From the NCBI RefSeq assembly GCF_019900845.1, contig NZ_CP074570.1:1984001-2048000 (forward strand): a stretch of 64,000 bases of DNA, given 5' to 3'. Origin of the DNA: Paraneptunicella aestuarii. GTDB taxonomy: Bacteria > Pseudomonadota > Gammaproteobacteria > Enterobacterales > Alteromonadaceae. The translations under genes were made by a program, and so were the position numbers. Below, one piece after another: positions 19,290 through 30,242 of this stretch. Positions within the stretch are counted from its first letter, which is position 1. Every line of letters begins with the position of its first letter. The notes under the pieces were generated by a model. It was not told the DNA's origin, searched no databases, and saw only the letters and a list, made by a program, of their open reading frames with translations.

Positions 19290-20090
19290 TTACTCCGCAT
19301 TACCTGAAGGCTTACTTTCTGGAGACTTTGAAGAGGGGGCTTTTTCTGGCTCTGGTGCATCCAGTATGAATTTGCTTAACTGAATATCACCTTGTTCATC
19401 GCCATCTTTAAATTGTTGAATGCGAACGAGCAGGTAGTTCAGTTCCGGGGCAAACCAGGTATAGGTTTGACGCTTTTTGTTATCACGGATGGTCTCTACC
19501 TTAATGGTTTTGAGTTTCCCATAAGGTAAATCAAGCATTTCTTCGCCATTCACCTTGAACTTGTAATGACGCTTTTGCCCGCGATAGTTGATCACGTCAA
19601 ATTCAAAATCCGTTTTGCCTTCTTTTAACGCCTTTTGTGAAGCCAGCATATAAAGTTGGTTGTCCAGCTCACCTTGCCATTCCATGCTTTGGTTGCCGCT
19701 CATATAAATAAGCTTTTTGTCCTGATTAAATTCCAAGGCTAAAGCACTGTCTTTAAAAGTGCTGTCTAACTTGAAAGTGTATTTATAGGGGATCAGAGCG
19801 TTGTTTTCATTGCTGAACAAGCTGACTTCTTCACGTTTATCGCTGAAAAAGAACAGAGAGGCTTTACTGGTAAAACTGACTTTAAAGCGTTTATCGCCTA
19901 GTGACTCAAGGTGCATCTCAGCATGCCCGACTTCAGAGCCGCTTCTATACGCTTTATATTTTGCCGTGTAGGGGTCTAAAAGCTGCGCATGGGCGACATT
20001 CAAAACGAGCAGGCTTGCCAAAGCTGTTACTGATATGACAGCACCCTTGCCAAAAGGCAATAAGTTACGTAGAGATTGGATTACCCGCAC
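19290..20090 (-). CDS. DUF3108 domain-containing periplasmic protein
   Basis: The 266-residue product has a signal peptide (hydrophobic stretch about residues 16-34, ending AHAQ) and the DUF3108 body: an N-terminal YTAKYKAYRSGSEVGHAE, a central beta-rich domain and the characteristic WFAPELNYLLVRIQQF segment near the C-terminus, then a proline/serine/glutamate tail. Its function is not established. The start overlaps the end of purN by 26 bases, a coupling seen in related genera. Confidence 0.85.
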   Translation of the reverse strand: MRVIQSLRNLLPFGKGAVISVTALASLLVLNVAHAQLLDPYTAKYKAYRSGSEVGHAEMHLESLGDKRFKVSFTSKASLFFFSDKREEVSLFSNENNALIPYKYTFKLDSTFKDSALALEFNQDKKLIYMSGNQSMEWQGELDNQLYMLASQKALKEGKTDFEFDVINYRGQKRHYKFKVNGEEMLDLPYGKLKTIKVETIRDNKKRQTYTWFAPELNYLLVRIQQFKDGDEQGDIQLSKFILDAPEPEKAPSSKSPESKPSGNAE

Positions 20091-20706
20091 TGTCTAACTC
20101 CTTATTGTCTAGGTATGCTTTGCCATCAAGCATACATAATCTGTCGTGACAGAACCACTTGATTGCTGTCGGATAAATGACATGTTCCTGCACATGTACT
20201 TTCTTTTGCAGAGACTCAGCCGTATCGGATGCTTCTACAGGCACTTTGCCCTGAATAATCACTGGCCCATCGTCCAGCTCAGGCGTGACAAAGTGAACAC
20301 TGGCACCATGATAAGGCACTTTGGCATCTAACGCTCGCTGATGCGTGTGTAAGCCTTTGAATTCTGGAAGCAATGAGGGGTGAATATTGATCATTCTCCC
20401 CATGTAATGATTCACAAATTCCGGGCTGAGTATGCGCATGTAGCCAGCCAATACCACCAAATCAGGTTTGTATTCATCGATTTGATTCATGATCTCGCGA
20501 TCGAATGCTTCTCGAGAACCGCCTTTTTGAAAGGTGAAAACGTGAGTTGCAATATCGGCCTGCTGGGCACGCTGCAAACCATAGGCGTCTGCCTTATTCG
20601 ATATGACAGCAGATATTTGCCCTGGTTCATCAGTATTGTGGATTTCATCAATCACGGCCTGGAGGTTAGTACCTCCGCCGGAAATTAATACAACGATTGA
20701 TTTCAT
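20065..20706 (-). CDS. purN: Phosphoribosylglycinamide formyltransferase 1
   Basis: PurN transfers a formyl group from 10-formyl-THF to GAR in purine synthesis. The 213-residue protein has the N-terminal VLISGGGTNLQAVID phosphate-binding loop, the LAGYMRILSPEFV segment, and the signature INIHPSLLPEFKGLHTHQRAL with catalytic Asn and His, and HFVTPELDDGPVI with the catalytic Asp. It directly follows purM. Confidence 0.97.
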   Translation of the reverse strand: MKSIVVLISGGGTNLQAVIDEIHNTDEPGQISAVISNKADAYGLQRAQQADIATHVFTFQKGGSREAFDREIMNQIDEYKPDLVVLAGYMRILSPEFVNHYMGRMINIHPSLLPEFKGLHTHQRALDAKVPYHGASVHFVTPELDDGPVIIQGKVPVEASDTAESLQKKVHVQEHVIYPTAIKWFCHDRLCMLDGKAYLDNKELDSAGNPIST

Positions 20707-21750
20707 CTAGTTGTTGATCTCAACCTGAGCATCGCTGTCGGATGCGGATTCAATCTCACCCAGCAACCATGCTTGCTCGCCACAGGCTTTTAATTCAGCC
20801 AAAACAGCATCTGCTTGCGCTTCGGGTACAACCAGAATCATACCGACACCACAGTTAAAGGTGCGATACATCTCGTAGGTTTCAACATTGCCGTTTTTTT
20901 GCAACCAGTTGAAGATTTCCGGCCACTGCCAGCTGTTGCCATCGATCACGGCTTTTGTGCCTTTAGGCAATACGCGAGGAATGTTTTCCCAGAAACCACC
21001 ACCGGTAATATGAGAAATTGCATGAACCGGTAACGTTTCCAGTACCGACAACACCGATTTAACATAGATGCGAGTGGGTTCCAGCAGATGTTCGCAAAGG
21101 GTTCTGTCGCCCAATTGCGAAGAAGGATCAGCTTCGCTCACTTCCAAAATTTTGCGGATCAGCGAGTAACCGTTGGAATGAGGGCCACTGGACGCCAATG
21201 CGATAATCTTATCGCCTGGGGCTACTTTGGAACCATCAATCACATCATCATGCTCAACCACGCCAACGCAAAAACCTGCGATGTCATAGTCATTGCCATG
21301 ATACATGCCGGGCATTTCTGCGGTTTCGCCGCCGATCAGGGCACAGCCTGACAGTTCACAGCCTTTACCAATACCGGTAACAACCTCTGCGGCAACGTCG
21401 ACATTAAGTTTACCTGTTGCGTAATAGTCCAGGAAAAACAGCGGTTCTGCGCCCTGAACAATCAAATCGTTTACACACATAGCGACCAAATCAATGCCAA
21501 CACCACCGTGTTGTTGCATGTCCATTGCCAGACGCAATTTAGTACCGACACCATCAGTACCAGAGACTAATAGCGGGTTTTTATACTTCTGGGGAATGGC
21601 ACACAAAGCACCAAAACCACCCAAGCCACCTTTGACTTCGGGGCGAGCGGTGCGCTTGCTGACATCTTTGATTCGTTCGACTAACTGGTTGCCTGCGTCA
21701 ATATCCACGCCGGCATCTTTATAACTAAGCGGGGTAGGGGATGTAGCCAA
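20707..21750 (-). CDS. purM: Phosphoribosylformylglycinamidine cyclo-ligase
   Basis: PurM closes the imidazole ring, converting FGAM to AIR with ATP. The 347-residue protein has the family start [13 protein letters not shown], the [12 protein letters not shown] nucleotide motif, [18 protein letters not shown] and [16 protein letters not shown]. It is immediately upstream of purN with no gap, so they are co-transcribed. No PurR operator could be recognised upstream. Confidence 0.97.
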   Translation of the reverse strand: MATSPTPLSYKDAGVDIDAGNQLVERIKDVSKRTARPEVKGGLGGFGALCAIPQKYKNPLLVSGTDGVGTKLRLAMDMQQHGGVGIDLVAMCVNDLIVQGAEPLFFLDYYATGKLNVDVAAEVVTGIGKGCELSGCALIGGETAEMPGMYHGNDYDIAGFCVGVVEHDDVIDGSKVAPGDKIIALASSGPHSNGYSLIRKILEVSEADPSSQLGDRTLCEHLLEPTRIYVKSVLSVLETLPVHAISHITGGGFWENIPRVLPKGTKAVIDGNSWQWPEIFNWLQKNGNVETYEMYRTFNCGVGMILVVPEAQADAVLAELKACGEQAWLLGEIESASDSDAQVEINN

Positions 21751-21942
21751 GATACTTCTCGTTCATTTCATGTTGATGACCGGAGCGAATTATAGCGACA
21801 TATATCCCATTTGGATACGTCATCGGAGGAGAAGAGCGTAAAAGACTGTCAATATTTGTGCAATTAGTTAAAGAAAAGATGATCTTTGTTCAAATATGAA
21901 TGACAATTCGCACTGAATTGAGATCGATTTAAAGAGATAAAT

Positions 21943-23166
21943 TTGTTTAAGTTTTTGATTCGATGCTTGTCTGGAATAAAGCCAAGAGTAGCGTTTACAA
22001 CCGTTTACTCAGTGGCTGCATTGTTTGCAACCGGGGTTGCCGCCGATGTGGTTACCGGTTTGTATGAAGCGCGCGTTCCGGTCAGTAGTCAGTCTAACAG
22101 TGCGCAACAAATCGCTATTCAGCAAGCTTTCGGGCAGGTGCTGATTAAGGTTAGTGGTACCAAAGCCATTTTGGATAGTGATGACATAAAAGACGACATT
22201 AAACGTGCCCGTCAATATGTGCGCCAGTATCAGTTTGAAAATGAAAATAACGAACTTTATCTGGTCGCCAGTTATGAACCGGAAAAAGTCGATAACCTTA
22301 TTCGCAACTCCAATTTTCCCATCTGGGGCAGTTATCGCCCTGCCACTTTAATCTGGCTTGCCGAAGAATCTGAGAATTTAGAACGTCAGTTATATTCGGA
22401 ACACACAGAAACCGAATTGAAATCGGCGATTCAAAAAGGCGTTAAGCGTCGCGGCTTGAGCTTGGTATTTCCTGTGTTGGACTTATCTGACTTAAACCAG
22501 GCTGGGCTGTACGATGTTTGGGGTCAGTTCACTGACAATATCGTAGCAGCCAGTAGCCGTTACAATGTTGAAGCAGTGATGTCGGCTCGTGTTTATCCTG
22601 AGCAGAATCTTGATAGCGGGTTTGTGGAGTCTAATGCCGTATTGGCTGGAAGTAGCGAAGCTGTATTAGAAACTACGCAAAGCCAAGAACCGCCTGAGCA
22701 GCCGGTTCAGATTGGTGAGAGTGTAGCACCTAAACCAACTCATACAGGTTGGCAGTCCGATTGGCTGATATTGCAAAACGGTGAATTCAAATCAGGCACT
22801 CTGCGCAATGACGACAAACAGGCTCTGGCGCAAGAATTAATGGATATTTTGGCCGACAAACTGGCTTCTCAGTACGCTGTAAAATCGGTGTCTGGCGGCA
22901 ATGGTAATGCCCAGGCGGTTATCACTATTCGTAACCTCGATTCCCTTACTGCTTATGTTCAGGCAACCCGTTATTTTGAATCCTTGAGTGCTGTGACGTC
23001 TGCTCAGCTGGTATCCTTGAATGGGCAACAAGGGGTTTATCATTTGTCCCTGGTTGGGCAGCTACAAGACCTGCTAAGCGTGTTGCAATTGGATGATAAG
23101 GTACAGCGCTTAACTGACGCCTTTGGCAGACCAACCTCTGAGCTGGAATTTACGTGGAACCCATAA
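21943..23166 (+). CDS. DUF2066 domain-containing exported protein
   Basis: The 407-residue product starts at a TTG with AAAGAGA upstream. A signal peptide (about residues 14-34) is followed by the DUF2066 region (YEARVPVSSQSNSAQQIAIQQAFGQVLIKVSG). The family is uncharacterised but is conserved between purM and hda in this group of bacteria. It overlaps hda by 13 bases, so the two are probably coupled. Confidence 0.88.
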   Translation: MFKFLIRCLSGIKPRVAFTTVYSVAALFATGVAADVVTGLYEARVPVSSQSNSAQQIAIQQAFGQVLIKVSGTKAILDSDDIKDDIKRARQYVRQYQFENENNELYLVASYEPEKVDNLIRNSNFPIWGSYRPATLIWLAEESENLERQLYSEHTETELKSAIQKGVKRRGLSLVFPVLDLSDLNQAGLYDVWGQFTDNIVAASSRYNVEAVMSARVYPEQNLDSGFVESNAVLAGSSEAVLETTQSQEPPEQPVQIGESVAPKPTHTGWQSDWLILQNGEFKSGTLRNDDKQALAQELMDILADKLASQYAVKSVSGGNGNAQAVITIRNLDSLTAYVQATRYFESLSAVTSAQLVSLNGQQGVYHLSLVGQLQDLLSVLQLDDKVQRLTDAFGRPTSELEFTWNP

Positions 23167-23876
23167 TCGATAATCAACTTGTGTTGCCTGTATCTCCGCC
23201 GGAGTCCTATCGGTTCGATGATTTTGTGCCGGGAGAAAACCAACAGGTTGTTGATTATTTACAAGAGCTTGTGCTTGCCCAAGATGTGAGTACACATTTG
23301 TGCTATTTGGCCGGAGCTTCTGGCCTGGGTAAAACTCATCTCTTATATGCGGTGTCGGAATTAGCCAATGAGCAGGTTGGTGATCATGGGGTATCTGCTA
23401 TTTATCTGGATTTAAATGAGCTCATTGCCTATTCAGAAGAAAGTTTGTTAGGGCTGGAACAATATCAGGTTGTCTGTATCGACAATGTTCAAGCCGTTGA
23501 AACTCACAAGCATTGGCAGCAAGGCATTTTTGATCTGATTAATCGGGTGTTGGAAGTCGGGCATTACCTGGTATTTAGTGCTACTAGTATGCCTAAGTCT
23601 TTAAATATCGAGTTGAGAGATCTGGTGTCGCGTCTGGATTGGGGCGTGTGTTTTAAATTACAGCCTTTATCCGATGAACAGCTTGTGGATGCTTTGGTCT
23701 CCAAAGCGTTAGCCAAAGGCTTGAAACTGCCATCGGAAGTGGCCAGTTTTTTGATTAAGCATTACCGCCGCGATATGAAAAGCCTGGTGTCTGTATTGGA
23801 ACTTCTGGATAAGCGTTCATTACAAACTCAGCGCAAGCTGACCATTCCATTTGTTAAGCAAGCGCTTGAGTTATAG
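23154..23876 (+). CDS. hda: DnaA regulatory inactivator Hda
   Basis: Hda, bound to the DNA-loaded beta clamp, stimulates ATP hydrolysis by DnaA and so limits replication initiation. The 240-residue protein has the N-terminal clamp-binding motif (QLVLPV, residues 8-13) and a DnaA-like AAA+ core with Walker A GASGLGKTHL. The GTG start lies inside the upstream gene. It is relevant to the DnaA boxes found in the CRISPR leaders, although physically distant from them. Confidence 0.93.
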   Translation: MEPIIDNQLVLPVSPPESYRFDDFVPGENQQVVDYLQELVLAQDVSTHLCYLAGASGLGKTHLLYAVSELANEQVGDHGVSAIYLDLNELIAYSEESLLGLEQYQVVCIDNVQAVETHKHWQQGIFDLINRVLEVGHYLVFSATSMPKSLNIELRDLVSRLDWGVCFKLQPLSDEQLVDALVSKALAKGLKLPSEVASFLIKHYRRDMKSLVSVLELLDKRSLQTQRKLTIPFVKQALEL

Positions 23877-23885
23877 CTTCTAGTA

Positions 23886-25844
23886 TTATTTCGACTTCGG
23901 CAGTTTCGGTCTACCAGCTTCATCATGAGCGCCAAAACGAAAATCATTGATACTGGCTTGGGCTCTTTTGATCGTTCCAGCAGCCTGAAAATTCTCAGTA
24001 TCAGCCATCAAATTATCAAACCAGGACACGCCTCGAACCATGTTTTCCTGCTGTGGTAAATCCGCTAATAATTGCGCAGGAGAAACCTCGGGGAAAATCG
24101 TTCTAACCACGTAGTCAGTGCGCGATTCCAAGGTGGCATCATTGATACGATTGCGTTGTCCCCAATGCACGTCAAAATCGGGATTGTTATCCACATCAAT
24201 CACTGCAACATCGGCAGACACACCCAGGCGATACAACATCATAAAGCGCTCGAACAACATGGCAAAGTCTTCACGAGTGGTGGAATAACTGTAGTAATCG
24301 GTGGCGTCATCAGGGCGGAAAAAGCTTTCAACATCTGATGATAAATAGGACTTCTGAGTATTGTTCGCTGATTGCCCGGCAAAGCTTACCTGTGCCAGAG
24401 ATTTCATTTCCAATGACGTCAAAGGGTAGGATTGCGACAAGGTATCGGAGGAGACATCGTAACGGTTCACATAGCTTAATGGCGAATCGGAAGCGCTAAT
24501 ACTGGCGTGTCGAATGGGCGGGAAGAAATCATTGGCATGAGCCAGCTCATGATACAGCAACCAGGTGATATCGGCTTGAACATCCTGAGTTGAGCGTTGT
24601 AAACGATAAGCGGCTGGATAGTTGGATCTGTTCAGATAGTTTTGCCCGTCTTTAACATAGCGCCAGGGAACGATGAACTTCAAGTCGCGACCAAAGTTGC
24701 TGCGATAGTCAGGCACATCATTGAGCGTGTCTCGCTCTTGTGGTGTAACCCAAAAGTTAGCCGGGTCGAGATAAATCGCCCCAGTCGCCGCCCAATAAAA
24801 GCTGGGGCGTACATCATTTGCGATGACGATGCCTGTTACGGCTTTTAGCAATCGACGAATGTCTTCTGAAACGGGAGACGTTTCAAGATACTGTTGAAAA
24901 CGCTGTGCCATCCAATCATGGGAAACCACAACGCGTTGCATAATGGTTTCGATGCTTGGAACATTGTTAGACGATGCGCTTTGATCTTTGGCGATAATTG
25001 GCAAGGTAGAGAACAGGCAAGATTCATCAATCAAATTATTGTACAAACAATCCACCAACGCATTGCTGTAAGCAGTATTGCTGATGTATGGATAGACATC
25101 TTCAGACACAACCCGTTCTACAACATCGGGGAAATAACCGCTATTGTTAATGGCGGTGTTTTTAACCAGCACAAAAGCCGTGTCTGAGAGTTGCTGACCA
25201 CCTTCCGTGGTAATCGTCGCTCTAAATTCCAGTAGTTCATCTTCTAAAACCACAGGTGCATCGAAAAACAGGTATTGCCCTTGAACTGTCATGGAACTGG
25301 TGGGAATACTCACCCCAGCCACTTGCTGCCATGACACATTGAACAAACTATCTGGCACACTGCTGTCTACTCTTAACGATACTTTGCCTTGTTCTGTTAC
25401 GGCATGATCCAACCTGACATTGGCTTGTTCTGAGCTGGAATTGGGAACGGCTGTAAAACTGATTTGTTGCTCGGCCGTTGCGCCTGTGGAGTCGGTTGCT
25501 GAATAACTAAAGGTATAATCGCCAGCTTCGGCAACATCGAAGCCTATTACCTGACTATTGCCGGCGAGGAACGTGACTTCGGGGCCACTGATTTGTTGCC
25601 AGTGTGATGACACAATTTCTGCGCCACCATCAATATGGGCAACTAACCCGGTGGCTTGGTAGGCTGTGATGAGGTTAGGAGCGATAAGGGATAAACGCTC
25701 ATTTAATGGGGCGGTATTGATGGTTGAGGAACTACTATTAGCGCTTGATGAGTTCTTGCTGGAACTTGAAGAGCCGCCTCCACACCCATTTAACGTCGCT
25801 AATGCGAATGAAGAAACAAGTAACACTGCAATTTGCTTTTTCAT
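23886..25844 (-). CDS. Putative zinc-metalloprotease lipoprotein
   Basis: The 652-residue product has a lipobox (LNGC, Cys21) followed by a long serine-rich linker (about residues 22-45). Residues about 55-230 form two PKD- or Ig-like domains (HWQQISGPEVTF and SWQQVAGV patterns). The C-terminal half carries LLYHELAHANDF, an HExxH zinc site at residues 432-436, within a helix, and the sequence remains rich in aromatic residues. It is therefore probably a surface- or periplasm-facing gluzincin-type peptidase; a third zinc ligand could not be assigned. The gene is convergent with hda. Confidence 0.7.
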   Translation of the reverse strand: MKKQIAVLLVSSFALATLNGCGGGSSSSSKNSSSANSSSSTINTAPLNERLSLIAPNLITAYQATGLVAHIDGGAEIVSSHWQQISGPEVTFLAGNSQVIGFDVAEAGDYTFSYSATDSTGATAEQQISFTAVPNSSSEQANVRLDHAVTEQGKVSLRVDSSVPDSLFNVSWQQVAGVSIPTSSMTVQGQYLFFDAPVVLEDELLEFRATITTEGGQQLSDTAFVLVKNTAINNSGYFPDVVERVVSEDVYPYISNTAYSNALVDCLYNNLIDESCLFSTLPIIAKDQSASSNNVPSIETIMQRVVVSHDWMAQRFQQYLETSPVSEDIRRLLKAVTGIVIANDVRPSFYWAATGAIYLDPANFWVTPQERDTLNDVPDYRSNFGRDLKFIVPWRYVKDGQNYLNRSNYPAAYRLQRSTQDVQADITWLLYHELAHANDFFPPIRHASISASDSPLSYVNRYDVSSDTLSQSYPLTSLEMKSLAQVSFAGQSANNTQKSYLSSDVESFFRPDDATDYYSYSTTREDFAMLFERFMMLYRLGVSADVAVIDVDNNPDFDVHWGQRNRINDATLESRTDYVVRTIFPEVSPAQLLADLPQQENMVRGVSWFDNLMADTENFQAAGTIKRAQASINDFRFGAHDEAGRPKLPKSK

Positions 25845-25884
25845 TTTTAACCTTCCTCAACTCATCCTTTACAATTAGAACCTG

Positions 25885-26268
25885 CTATTCCGTTTTTAAT
25901 TTCTTCAATCCCAAACCTAATTCTCTGCCTCTAAACCTTGCATAGAAGCTACACCCGATAAACATCGCAGTTGCCAATAATATCTCGATAAGCGCATAAA
26001 CCCATTCATCGGCATTTGAATAGATAGCGGTTAATCCATGCAATAGATAAAACATAACAATAAAGTTAGCCCAAGCGTGGGTATAAGGCTTGCCTTGGAT
26101 CATGCCTTTTAGTGGCAATAGCAAAGGAACAATCCAGAACAGTACCCGGAATAGCACCGAGTAGGGAGAGTCGGGAATAAGCACGAAATGCCAAAGCACC
26201 ATCCAGATCAGCAATCCAAAATAGCCAAATAATGCAATTGCTCTGAACAGTTTGGTTTTATCAGACAT
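25885..26268 (-). CDS. DUF2069 small membrane protein
   Basis: The 127-residue product has four hydrophobic helices and the WANFIVMFYLLHGLTAIYS segment typical of DUF2069. It is the last gene of an arsC-wrbA-DUF2069 operon, 8 bases after wrbA. Function is unknown. Confidence 0.85.
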   Translation of the reverse strand: MSDKTKLFRAIALFGYFGLLIWMVLWHFVLIPDSPYSVLFRVLFWIVPLLLPLKGMIQGKPYTHAWANFIVMFYLLHGLTAIYSNADEWVYALIEILLATAMFIGCSFYARFRGRELGLGLKKLKTE

Positions 26269-26276
26269 GAGTTACC

Positions 26277-27199
<923 letters not shown>

Positions 27200-27319
27200 G
27201 GTGTTTGTTATCTATTCGCTAATCAAATTTCGGGTATTTTATACCGAAATTGCTGTTAAATGGCACTTGAATTGAACCTTCTAGGCAGAACTAATGATGA
27301 TCGAATGTAAGGAGCTCTC

Positions 27320-27811
27320 TTGAATAAATCTCTTTTAATAGTTGGAGCCGCGTTGGCAATGGTCTTGGGTGTTGCGGTGCAACAAATGATGCGGTTTGAT
27401 TTTCAAACTGTGCAGGGAGATAAAATCTCCTGGAGCGAGCTTCAAGGTGAATGGGTGGTATTGAACTATTTTGCCGAGTGGTGTGCCCCTTGTTTACGCG
27501 AAGTGCCGGAGCTAAACGAGTTTCATCATCAGATTCAAGGCAAGAATATCAAGTTAATTGCTGCCAGTTATGATGCTTTAACCTTGGAAGAACTTACTGC
27601 GCTAAAGCAGAAATATGACATGCAATTTCCAGTGGTAAGAACCGATCCTGAGCCTAATTTAATGGTTCCAAAGCCGCAACAGTTACCCGCTACTTTCCTG
27701 ATTTCTCCAGAAGGTAAGGTTGAGAAAAAGCTGCTTGGCGAACAAACCTCAGAGACCTTGTTTGCCGCTATTGCCATGTTGCAAAGTCAGGCGCACAAAG
27801 GTCAAAAATAG
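27320..27811 (+). CDS. TlpA-like thioredoxin-fold protein
   Basis: A TTG with AAGGAG 7 bases upstream starts a 163-residue protein with an N-terminal membrane anchor (residues about 4-22) and a periplasmic thioredoxin domain carrying the redox motif WCAPC (Cys55, Cys58) and a cis-proline segment (QLPATFLI). It is likely a thiol-disulfide reductant of the TlpA/ResA type. Confidence 0.9.
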   Translation: MNKSLLIVGAALAMVLGVAVQQMMRFDFQTVQGDKISWSELQGEWVVLNYFAEWCAPCLREVPELNEFHHQIQGKNIKLIAASYDALTLEELTALKQKYDMQFPVVRTDPEPNLMVPKPQQLPATFLISPEGKVEKKLLGEQTSETLFAAIAMLQSQAHKGQK

Positions 27812-27854
27812 CTGGTTCAAAATATCAAGAGATAGCTCAGGCAAATGGCTCGAT

Positions 27855-29306
27855 CTAAAGTTTCTGAACCTGTTCCTGAGCTTCTCTAAACTGTTCTATT
27901 CGAGCACGAATACGTTGCTTTTCCAGGTGATTATCTTTGGCGTAGTTATAAGCTGAATGTAACTCATCAATGGCATTGGGGTAGGCGCCCATCAACGAAA
28001 ACCATTCCGCACGGGTTTGGTGCATTTCCAGCATCTGGTTATTGCTACCATAAGACTCAATCAGCAACTGATACGACAGCGTATGTTCCGGATTTATCAA
28101 TAAATAATCTTTAATGATATTGGTGGCGTATTGGTATTTCCCCTGTTTTATTGCTGCATTAGCCAGATTTAGCGTGATCACGCGATTTCTCGGCATTTTT
28201 TTAGCTAACACTTCCAGCTTGCTAACGGCTTTTTGCGATTGTCCTTGAGCCAGATAGATGTCGGTAACAACATCCAGATAAAACAGGTTTTCAGGATCTT
28301 GTGCCAATAGCTCATTGATTAATGCTTCCGCTTCATCGGATTGGTTATTGTTCAGATATGACATGGCTAAACCATATTTAGCTGCCTCTTCAAAGACATA
28401 TTCCTGCTTTTCAATCTGGTTCTGGAAAAACTGGATATTGTATTTCTCATCGCCCGAGTATCGAGCGATCACGCGCGCTTTCGCTAAATGGAAAGCCAGG
28501 CTTGGTGCTATGGAATTGGCTTGGCTGAGTAATTGACGATTACGAGCATCAGCTACCCGAGATTCTGGGCGAGGGTGCGTCATCAAAAATGCTGGCGCTT
28601 TTGAGCGAGAGCGCTCTTTTGCTGCCAATTTGCCAAAGAAAGTGGCGGAGGCGTTGGTGTCAAAGCCGGATTTACGCATAATCTGGAATCCAACGCGGTC
28701 AGCTTCCTGCTCATTTGAGCGAGTATAGTTAATGCTGAATTGTTGGCTTGCGGCATTGGTTGCCGATATAGCCGCAATACCGGCTTCCGGGTTTACGGCT
28801 GCCAGGATCAACCCGCCAATCAGGCTGGCTACCTGTAGCGGTGAGCTTTTTTGTCTTGCTGCAATGGTTCGTGCCACATGGCGTTGAGTGACGTGGCTGA
28901 TTTCGTGTGCAAGTACCGAAGCCAACTCGCTTTCGTTGTCAGCGGCTAACATCAGTCCTGTATGCACGCCTACATTACCGCCAAAGAAGGCGAAGGCATT
29001 GATATCTTTATTGTTTAGCCAAAAGAAGTTAAACGGGAATTTGACATCTTCGGCTTGAATAACAAGACGATTCCCCAGGTCGTTGAGGTATTCCTCCAGA
29101 ACCGGATCCATGATGATGGGCGCTTGTGCTCTGAGTTGACGCATCAAGGCGTCGCCAATGAGCTGCTCTTTTTCAATGCTAATCGCTTCGGATGCAACAA
29201 CGCCAATAGAAGGCAAAGCATTCTTCTGAGAATTAATATGCTGTGTTTGTGCCAGGCTGGAAAAACTTAAAAAGCATGACAATAAAAAGAAAAATGTTTG
29301 TTTCAT
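27855..29306 (-). CDS. bepA: BepA-like M48 metalloprotease with TPR domain
   Basis: BepA is a periplasmic chaperone/protease that assists and polices outer-membrane protein (LptD, BamA) assembly. The product has a signal peptide (KQTFFFLLSCFLSFSSLAQ), the M48 zinc site VLAHEISHVTQRH, and a C-terminal TPR region (from about residue 300). The ATG at 29306 directly before the signal sequence is preferred to the ATG nine codons upstream. Confidence 0.92.
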   Translation of the reverse strand: MKQTFFFLLSCFLSFSSLAQTQHINSQKNALPSIGVVASEAISIEKEQLIGDALMRQLRAQAPIIMDPVLEEYLNDLGNRLVIQAEDVKFPFNFFWLNNKDINAFAFFGGNVGVHTGLMLAADNESELASVLAHEISHVTQRHVARTIAARQKSSPLQVASLIGGLILAAVNPEAGIAAISATNAASQQFSINYTRSNEQEADRVGFQIMRKSGFDTNASATFFGKLAAKERSRSKAPAFLMTHPRPESRVADARNRQLLSQANSIAPSLAFHLAKARVIARYSGDEKYNIQFFQNQIEKQEYVFEEAAKYGLAMSYLNNNQSDEAEALINELLAQDPENLFYLDVVTDIYLAQGQSQKAVSKLEVLAKKMPRNRVITLNLANAAIKQGKYQYATNIIKDYLLINPEHTLSYQLLIESYGSNNQMLEMHQTRAEWFSLMGAYPNAIDELHSAYNYAKDNHLEKQRIRARIEQFREAQEQVQKL

Positions 29307-29517
29307 GAATGATTGAGTTATTGGCAACGACATTATTTTGGATTTGAACCGATGTTGTTTGAACTGACCTTGAATTTACTATTTTGAAATAAATGACAAG
29401 GAATAGTTCCGTAAAATGCATTTTAAACGCTTTGCTTGCTGATTTTCTCAACAATACTGAAGCGATGTTAAGTTATATTGACCGCTATTTCCTATCTATT
29501 GTTTCTTACTTTTATTT

Positions 29518-30099
29518 TTATTTTTTAAGTGTGTCTTCAATTTCACTGAGCACATCTTTAATTGATTGCCCTTTGTATTCTTCTATGTCGACTTCACTTG
29601 CGAGCGTTGTGAGTAAATTATCAATGATATCTGACGTGTATTTTATCAATATACGATCCGCTTCATCTCCCTTACGGTAGGCATGGACGATAAAATCTGC
29701 AAACTTGGGCAAACGTAGAATGCATCCCATTGTGGCGGGATCCCAGACCCTAAAATCAATAAAGGGGTCGCCTTTGGCATAAACAAACACCGGGCCGCCC
29801 TGGCTGGTAGGAGCGCAATGTATCTCGTAATTGCCATCATGGAACTTACGATACAAGGTTAATTTGGGTTTGCGCTCAACCTGGATTTCGCCATTGAGAT
29901 CCATTTTTCCTTTCAATCTATCCAGATTCCAGTTTTGGCGATTAATCAGGCGTTTTAAAGGGTGTTCAAATCCGTGAGTATGAATGCCTTCAAGTTCTGC
30001 AACCGAGTTGGCGATCATGTGATAGAAGGGAGGTAACTCACCCCAGCTAAGCCTTTTTTTCAAGATATTGATTTCTTTCAGAGATTCGGGGCTATTCAT
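29518..30099 (-). CDS. Uncharacterised protein
   Basis: This product of about 193 residues has no signal peptide or membrane helix and is not a family I recognise. It has an N-terminal helical region, a central segment with FHDGNYEIHCAPTSQGGPV, and an acidic helical C-terminus (IKDVLSEIEDTLKK). The frame extends nine codons upstream to a GTG at 30126, but neither start has a clear ribosome-binding site. It interrupts the bepA-perM neighbourhood known from E. coli. Confidence 0.7.
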   Translation of the reverse strand: MNSPESLKEINILKKRLSWGELPPFYHMIANSVAELEGIHTHGFEHPLKRLINRQNWNLDRLKGKMDLNGEIQVERKPKLTLYRKFHDGNYEIHCAPTSQGGPVFVYAKGDPFIDFRVWDPATMGCILRLPKFADFIVHAYRKGDEADRILIKYTSDIIDNLLTTLASEVDIEEYKGQSIKDVLSEIEDTLKK

Positions 30100-30242
30100 G
30101 CGGCGTTTTCCGGTAACTTTTCTCACGAATTTAGTTAACTATAACACGCAATTAAAATTTTGGGATGGATACTTCTTTGCTAAGATGATGATCCTGTCTC
30201 TCCTGATTCAGATGCATCAGTTTTATATTAAAAGGAAATCAA

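Noticed and set aside
21751..21942. PurR operator between purM and the DUF2066 gene
   Set aside because: No sequence close to the ACGCAAACGTTTGCGT palindrome was found.
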